Positions 6,064 to 9,247 of a stretch of 9,247 nucleotides of DNA are shown piece by piece. The stretch lies in contig CAKOPK010000021.1 of NCBI GenBank assembly GCA_934099115.1, positions 1 through 9,247 of the forward strand, given 5' to 3'. The position numbers and the translations under genes were made by a program. The stretch's first letter is position 1. Each line of letters starts with the position of its first letter. This DNA comes from an uncultured Bacilli bacterium. Lineage in GTDB: Bacteria > Bacillota_I > Bacilli_A > RF39 > UBA660. The notes beneath the pieces are model-generated. The model made no database searches, was not told the DNA's origin, and saw nothing but the letters and a program-made list of their open reading frames with translations.

Positions 6064-6092
6064 TTGACAAACAAATGTGTGCCTGCTATAAT
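6064..6092 (+). promoter_or_regulatory. Consensus extended promoter upstream of ctpA
   Basis: TTGACA (6064-6069), 17-bp spacer, TATAAT (6087-6092), both hexamers perfect, with TGC before the -10 (extended -10). It is the strongest promoter in the window by sequence. Transcription should start near 6099. A second weak TATAAT at 6218-6223, nearer ctpA, lacks a good -35. Confidence 0.8.
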
Positions 6093-6095
6093 GAT

Positions 6096-6132
6096 TATAG
6101 CATTAAAAAATATCATAATGAAAATGCTAATA
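6096..6132 (+). promoter_or_regulatory. Stem-loop at the 5' end of the ctpA transcript
   Basis: TAGCATT (6098-6104) pairs perfectly with AATGCTA (6123-6129) across an 18-nt loop, extendable by two pairs past a bulge. It begins at the predicted transcription start, so it would cap the 5' end of the mRNA. It could protect against decay or be an operator; neither is shown. Confidence 0.4.
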
Positions 6133-6266
6133 GTTAACTATACGTTGAAAAAATTAATAAATAATAAATTGAGGGCATTAATCTTTAATTTTAGTTAATT
6201 TTATGATATGATAGCTATATAATAAGAAGTAAACAATGAATAATATGGGGAGGCCAAGCAATAATA

Positions 6267-7490
6267 ATGAATTTAAAAAAAACATATAAACAAAATAGAA
6301 AAGACTCTGGGTTTAGTTTGCCTTGGGTTTTAGGAATTGTTGTAATAACAAGTATAATTTCAGCATTAACCACAGGGGTTATCATATATAATGATAATAA
6401 AATCACAAATGAAATAACATATGCAGATTTATCAAAAGATGAGAAGCTAAGTCAGTTTTTAGAGGTTTATGCAAATATAACAAGTGAATACTACGAAGAT
6501 GTTAACAAAGAAGAACTTTTAGAAAAAGCAATAGCAGCAATGATGAACTATTTAGGCGATGACTATTCAACCTATTTAGATAATACTGATACATCGGAGT
6601 TAGTAACAAAATTATCAGGAGAATACACAGGAATTGGAGTTTCCATAAATAATTCTGACAAAAGTATCAGCAAAGTCTATGAAAATACTCCGGCAAGTGA
6701 AGCAGGAATAAAGGAAGGAGATATCATAATTGGCTATAACGGCAAAGATGTAACTTCCAAGAGTGCAAGTGATATTGTGGCTTTAATAAAAGAAAATAAA
6801 AGCGATTTTAGCCTAAAATTACAACGTGGAGATGAAACAATAGATGTTACTTTGAAAAATGCGAAAATAATTTCTCCAAGTATAGATTATAAAATGATTG
6901 AAAATACGACTACAGGGTATATATATATAGAAACATTTTCTAATACACTAGAAACTCAAGTTTCATCAGCACTAAAAAAACTAGAAGCAGAGGGCATGAC
7001 ATCTTTAATAATTGATTTGCGTGATAATACTGGCGGATATTTAGATGCAGCTGCAAGTGTAACAAGTCTATTTACAGAAAAAGGCAAAAAAATATATAGC
7101 TTAAATTATAAAAATGAAGTAACAAATTATTTTGATAAAACATCAGAAGCCCGAAATTATCCCATAGTAGTTTTAATAAATGACAATACGGCATCGGCTT
7201 CTGAAATTATGGCTGCTGCTTTAAAAGAAAGTTACGGGGCAACCTTAATTGGAACAACCAGCTTTGGAAAAGGAAAAGTACAACAAACGATGAAATTAGA
7301 TAACGGTTCAATGATTAAATACACATCGGCTTATTGGTTAACTCCTAATGGAACTTGCATCGACCAAATAGGAATAACACCTGATTATCAGATTAGTAAT
7401 GAAACAGTAAAAAATGAAAATGATGAAATAATAGAAATAAAAGACAAGCAATTAGAAAAAGCGATTGAATCATTAAATTCAGCAGAGTAA
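6267..7490 (+). CDS. ctpA: Membrane-anchored C-terminal processing protease, S41 family (CtpA/CtpB type)
   Basis: 407 aa. A short basic cytoplasmic tail, then one membrane helix (~18-41), places the protease outside the cell. Next comes the helical cap region with YYEDVNKEELLEKAI (75-89) and YLGDDYSTYLD (95-105), a PDZ domain (~118-200) with YTGIGVSI and TPASEAGIKEGDIIIGYNG, and the S41 core with GYIYIETFS (217-225) and IIDLRDNTGGYLDAA (248-262). The Ser-Lys-Gln catalytic triad can be assigned by its spacing as in B. subtilis CtpB: Ser310 (NTASASE), Lys335 (FGKGKVQ) and Gln339. The family trims C-termini of secreted or membrane proteins. The Shine-Dalgarno GGGGAGG (6247-6253) is strong but 13 nt from the ATG, longer than usual; no better in-frame start exists. 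A 17-codon frame beginning at 6236 runs across this start in another frame. The gene is monocistronic, ended by the hairpin at 7551. Confidence 0.95.
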   Translation: MNLKKTYKQNRKDSGFSLPWVLGIVVITSIISALTTGVIIYNDNKITNEITYADLSKDEKLSQFLEVYANITSEYYEDVNKEELLEKAIAAMMNYLGDDYSTYLDNTDTSELVTKLSGEYTGIGVSINNSDKSISKVYENTPASEAGIKEGDIIIGYNGKDVTSKSASDIVALIKENKSDFSLKLQRGDETIDVTLKNAKIISPSIDYKMIENTTTGYIYIETFSNTLETQVSSALKKLEAEGMTSLIIDLRDNTGGYLDAAASVTSLFTEKGKKIYSLNYKNEVTNYFDKTSEARNYPIVVLINDNTASASEIMAAALKESYGATLIGTTSFGKGKVQQTMKLDNGSMIKYTSAYWLTPNGTCIDQIGITPDYQISNETVKNENDEIIEIKDKQLEKAIESLNSAE

Positions 7491-7550
7491 AAAATATAAC
7501 AAAATCTAACTAAAAAAATTAATAGAGTAATCCAAGGATAAAAATATAAT

Positions 7551-7587
7551 AAATGTAGACGCTAAAACTGTTTACATTTTTTCTTTT
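7551..7587 (+). terminator. Rho-independent terminator of ctpA
   Basis: AAATGTAGAC (7551-7560), 9-nt loop, GTTTACATTT (7570-7579) forms a 10-bp stem with a single G-U pair, followed by TTTCTTTT. It lies 60 nt after the ctpA stop. Confidence 0.85.
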
Positions 7588-7799
7588 AATATAGTTAATC
7601 TAAAAAGAAAATAACAAGAATATAAAAGGTTAAAAAGCAAAAGCGTTAACCGGTCAAAAAAGTATAAAAGCTATACTAAGAAAGAGTAGTATTGGTTTTA
7701 ATTAAATTTAAAAAATGCCCAGTCAAAAAATGGTGAAAATTGGTAAAAATAAAATTAATATTTTCTTCTAATTAAAACAAAAATTTTTATTTTCGCTAA

Positions 7800-7828
7800 T
7801 TTACTAAGCAAAATTTATTTGATATAAT
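7800..7828 (+). promoter_or_regulatory. Promoter of the leader ORF and DUF402 gene
   Basis: TTTACT (7800-7805), 17-bp spacer, TATAAT (7823-7828). The predicted start near 7835 is just before the AGGAG ribosome site (7840-7844). It is the only good promoter upstream of the DUF402 gene. Confidence 0.65.
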
Positions 7829-7848
7829 GAGTATTAGTTAGGAGTTGT

Positions 7849-7884
7849 ATGATGATTCAAAAAATACAAATAGAAAGGGATTAA
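7849..7884 (+). CDS. Putative 11-residue leader peptide
   Basis: ATG ATG opens a frame encoding MMIQKIQIERD, then TAA (7882-7884). It has the only good ribosome site in the region: AGGAG (7840-7844), 4 nt before the first ATG and 7 nt before the second. It also sits the usual distance behind the promoter at 7800-7828. The stop codon lies at the base of the left arm of the stem-loop at 7882-7929. A peptide this short is not recognisable by sequence. The alternative is that it is the stranded former start of the DUF402 gene after an insertion. Confidence 0.45.
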   Translation: MMIQKIQIERD

Positions 7885-7929
7885 TCAATAATAGAAATTA
7901 ATTAATTAATATTTCTATAAGATTGATTA
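7882..7929 (+). promoter_or_regulatory. Stem-loop spanning leader stop and DUF402 upstream start
   Basis: Two perfect 8-bp helices are stacked: TAATCAAT (7882-7889) with ATTGATTA (7922-7929), and ATAGAAAT (7891-7898) with ATTTCTAT (7911-7918), separated by a 1 x 3 internal loop and closed by a TAATTAATTAAT loop. The left arm starts with the leader TAA; the right arm contains the TTG (7923-7925) that is a possible start of the DUF402 protein. There is no T run, so it is not a terminator. The layout suggests translational control but is unproven. Confidence 0.55.
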
Positions 7930-8483
7930 TACAAGAAAAAATGAAAGAAGAAATCAAAATAGGAGACAAATTGCAGATTCACTGTTATAAACATAATGGC
8001 TATTTACATCAATTGTGCGATGAGGCAATTGTATTGCATATAGACGATGAAAAAATAATTGTAGCTAACAATAAAGCAAAATTAACAGAAAGCGACGGCA
8101 GAAGTTATCGTGCAAAGGAACCAGCAATATTATTTTTCTACAAAAAGCACTGGTTTAATATAATAGGCCAATTGAAAGATTATGGACTCTTTTATTATTG
8201 TAACATCGCCACCCCATATTTAATTGACAACAAAATAATTAAATATATCGATTATGATCTTGATTTAAGAGTATTCCCCGATGGCGGATTTAAAATTTTA
8301 GATTACAACGAATACAATTATCACAAACGAATAATGCAATATCCAAAAGAAATACAAATGGTAATAAAAAGTGAATTAAATGCATTAATAGATCGTAAGC
8401 GAAAAAACGAAAGTCCATTTTCAGAAGAAGAAATAAAAAAATATTATAATATTTACAAAGAAATTTTAGGAAAACATAGCTAA
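7923..8483 (+). CDS. ntdP: DUF402 nucleoside tri-/diphosphatase (Ntdp-like)
   Basis: Matches the DUF402/Ntdp family, metal-dependent enzymes that hydrolyse nucleoside tri- and diphosphates. Numbered from the ATG at 7941: LQIHCYKHNGYLHQ (11-24), LTESDGRSYRAKEPAI (48-63), HWFNII (70-75), GLFYYCNIATPY (82-93), YIDYDLDLRVFPDG (102-115), the acidic metal-binding core, and DYNEY (121-125). All family blocks are present and the C-terminal helix is complete, so the gene is intact. The start is uncertain: TTG 7923 gives 186 aa and ATG 7941 gives 180 aa. Homologues begin close to the ATG, and neither start has a Shine-Dalgarno. The TTG lies in the right arm of a stem-loop; the leader ORF upstream carries the strong ribosome site. 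No terminator is visible before the rrn promoters. Confidence 0.9.
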   Translation: MIIQEKMKEEIKIGDKLQIHCYKHNGYLHQLCDEAIVLHIDDEKIIVANNKAKLTESDGRSYRAKEPAILFFYKKHWFNIIGQLKDYGLFYYCNIATPYLIDNKIIKYIDYDLDLRVFPDGGFKILDYNEYNYHKRIMQYPKEIQMVIKSELNALIDRKRKNESPFSEEEIKKYYNIYKEILGKHS

Positions 8484-8535
8484 AAAGAAAAAAGACATAT
8501 AATAAAAAGTAGCGAATATAATATAAAGAAGACGT

Positions 8536-8696
8536 AAAAAATGCCGAAAACTAGCCATAAATGCAGAAAATGCAAAAAAAGTCGAAAATTTTGCAAAAAA
8601 GTGTTGACTTTAAATGTGGAATTTGTTATATTACTTATGCACTCAACGAAAAAGGCTAAAAAAGCCAATAAAAAAAGTGCAAAAAAATCAAAAAAA
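8536..8696 (+). repeat. Phased A-tracts upstream of the rrn promoters
   Basis: Five A-tracts of 5-7 nt, centred near 8651, 8660, 8673, 8684 and 8693, end 4 bp before the P2 -35. Seven more, centred between 8538 and 8598, end just before the P1 -35. Spacing averages about 10-10.5 bp, close to a helical turn, as expected of intrinsically bent DNA or UP-element-like rrn activators. Confidence 0.6.
8604..8632 (+). promoter_or_regulatory. rrn promoter P1
   Basis: TTGACT (8604-8609), 17-bp spacer, TATATT (8627-8632), with TGT before the -10 (extended). An A-run directly abuts its upstream edge. Confidence 0.75.
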
Positions 8697-8700
8697 GTTG

Positions 8701-8729
8701 TTGACAAAGCATCAAGAAAGTGCTATACT
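8701..8729 (+). promoter_or_regulatory. rrn promoter P2
   Basis: TTGACA (8701-8706), 17-bp spacer, TATACT (8724-8729), with TGC before the -10. It lies 97 bp downstream of P1. Transcription should begin near 8736, ~110 nt before mature 16S. Confidence 0.85.
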
Positions 8730-8763
8730 GGTTATACGCGATGCAAAAAAGGCAACGTTGAAA

Positions 8764-8778
8764 TGATCTTTGAAAACT
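8764..8778 (+). promoter_or_regulatory. rrn leader boxA (antitermination site)
   Basis: TGATCTTTGAAAACT closely resembles the Bacillus rrn boxA region (TGxTCTTTGAAAACT), the Nus-factor loading site in pre-rRNA. Just upstream is the palindrome CAACGTTG (8753-8760), in the position where a small boxB-like hairpin is often found. Confidence 0.75.
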
Positions 8779-8845
8779 AAGTTAAAAAGTCAATTTTGAG
8801 TAGCTTAGATTAAACTAAAATTTAAATGATTTAAATAAATCAATT

Positions 8846-9247
<402 letters not shown>

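Larger units (their letters stand above)
5839..6266. other. Gene-free stretch of 428 bp: terminator, promoter and ctpA leader
   Basis: After the terminator (5843-5871) come ~120 bp of featureless A/T, then 11-bp-phased repeats (5993-6020), an ideal promoter (6064-6092) and a ~170-nt leader to the ctpA start. Two tiny frames occur in the leader: 6118-6198 (26 codons, no ribosome site) and 6236-6289 (17 codons, overlapping the ctpA start). Neither has evidence beyond being open. Confidence 0.6.
7491..7848. other. Gene-free stretch between ctpA and the DUF402 leader
   Basis: It holds the ctpA terminator (7551-7587), two adjacent small inverted repeats and the promoter at 7800-7828. The inverted repeats are GGTTAA (7628-7633)/TTAACC (7646-7651) with a 12-nt spacer, and AGTATA (7661-7666)/TATACT (7672-7677) with a 5-nt spacer. 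They are not followed by T runs and their role is unknown. The rest is AT-rich without protein-like frames. Confidence 0.55.
8484..8845 (+). other. rrn promoter and leader region, no protein gene
   Basis: It carries two promoters, A-tracts and boxA. A 79-codon frame from 8541 (Lys-rich because of AAA/AAG runs) covers both promoters; it has no ribosome site, runs into boxA and is taken as spurious. No hairpin terminator for the DUF402 gene is visible in 8484-8540. The pre-16S processing stem partner would be beyond the window. Confidence 0.7.

Noticed and set aside
6118..6198. 26-codon ORF in the ctpA leader
   Set aside because: No Shine-Dalgarno and no recognisable sequence; its first codons fall in the AATGCTA arm of the stem-loop.
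7628..7677. Riboswitch or CRISPR-like repeats
   Set aside because: Only two short unrelated inverted repeats are present; no conserved aptamer core or regularly spaced repeat was seen.
8541..8780. Lys-rich 79-codon frame resembling a small basic protein with CxxC motifs
   Set aside because: It lies across both rrn promoters and ends in boxA, has no ribosome site, and its lysines come from the A-tracts.

Overview
The window is AT-rich, low-GC bacterial DNA. It carries Shine-Dalgarno-led genes, sigma-A-type promoters (TTGACA-N17-TATAAT and close variants) and the first ~400 nt of a 16S rRNA gene. YqeK, Ntdp-type DUF402, a CtpA/CtpB-type S41 protease, DUF378, a lipobox lipoprotein and a Bacillus-like rrn leader (boxA TGATCTTTGAAAACT) all point to a monoderm Firmicute. 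The very low GC and the 16S character suggest an uncultured, gut-type lineage of Bacilli (RF39-like, close to the Mollicutes), but that placement is inference. All recognised genes end in TAA or TAG and TGG encodes Trp, so nothing here demands a non-standard code. The window stops inside 16S, which may be a contig end.

Layout. 1-149: terminator of an upstream gene, then a promoter. 150-1025: MYG1-family metal-dependent hydrolase. 1026-1771: no intact gene. It holds the multiply frameshifted relic of a reverse transcriptase whose motif B (IGNMTSQ) is of the DGR/group-II-like type rather than the group II intron maturase type. 1772-1981 (minus): small DUF378 membrane protein, whose probable terminator lies inside the relic. 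2154-3095 and 3088-3651: a two-gene operon, a 3-hydroxyacyl-CoA dehydrogenase-like enzyme overlapping by 8 nt the Ap4A hydrolase YqeK. 3981-5135: large lipoprotein with a LolA/GerS-like domain, an Asn/Lys/Glu linker and a second C-terminal domain. 5305-5838: single-pass membrane protein, possibly a thioredoxin fold without CxxC. 6267-7490: membrane-anchored PDZ/S41 protease with an intact Ser-Lys-Gln triad, behind an ideal promoter and a ~170 nt leader. 7849-7884: an 11-codon leader ORF followed by a stem-loop, then DUF402/Ntdp phosphatase (7923 or 7941 to 8483). 8541-8845: tandem rrn promoters P1 and P2 with phased A-tracts and boxA, then 16S.

Together. This is mostly a housekeeping and envelope neighbourhood. 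Two nucleotide-damage or alarmone phosphohydrolases (YqeK and Ntdp-like) and three extracytoplasmic proteins (lipoprotein, membrane-anchored protein, CtpA) are present, but apart from the 2154-3651 pair each gene seems to have its own promoter. I see no phage, CRISPR or defence island. The most unusual items are the apparent leader-peptide/hairpin arrangement in front of the DUF402 gene and the RT relic with its mutated catalytic Asp. I found no complete new system.
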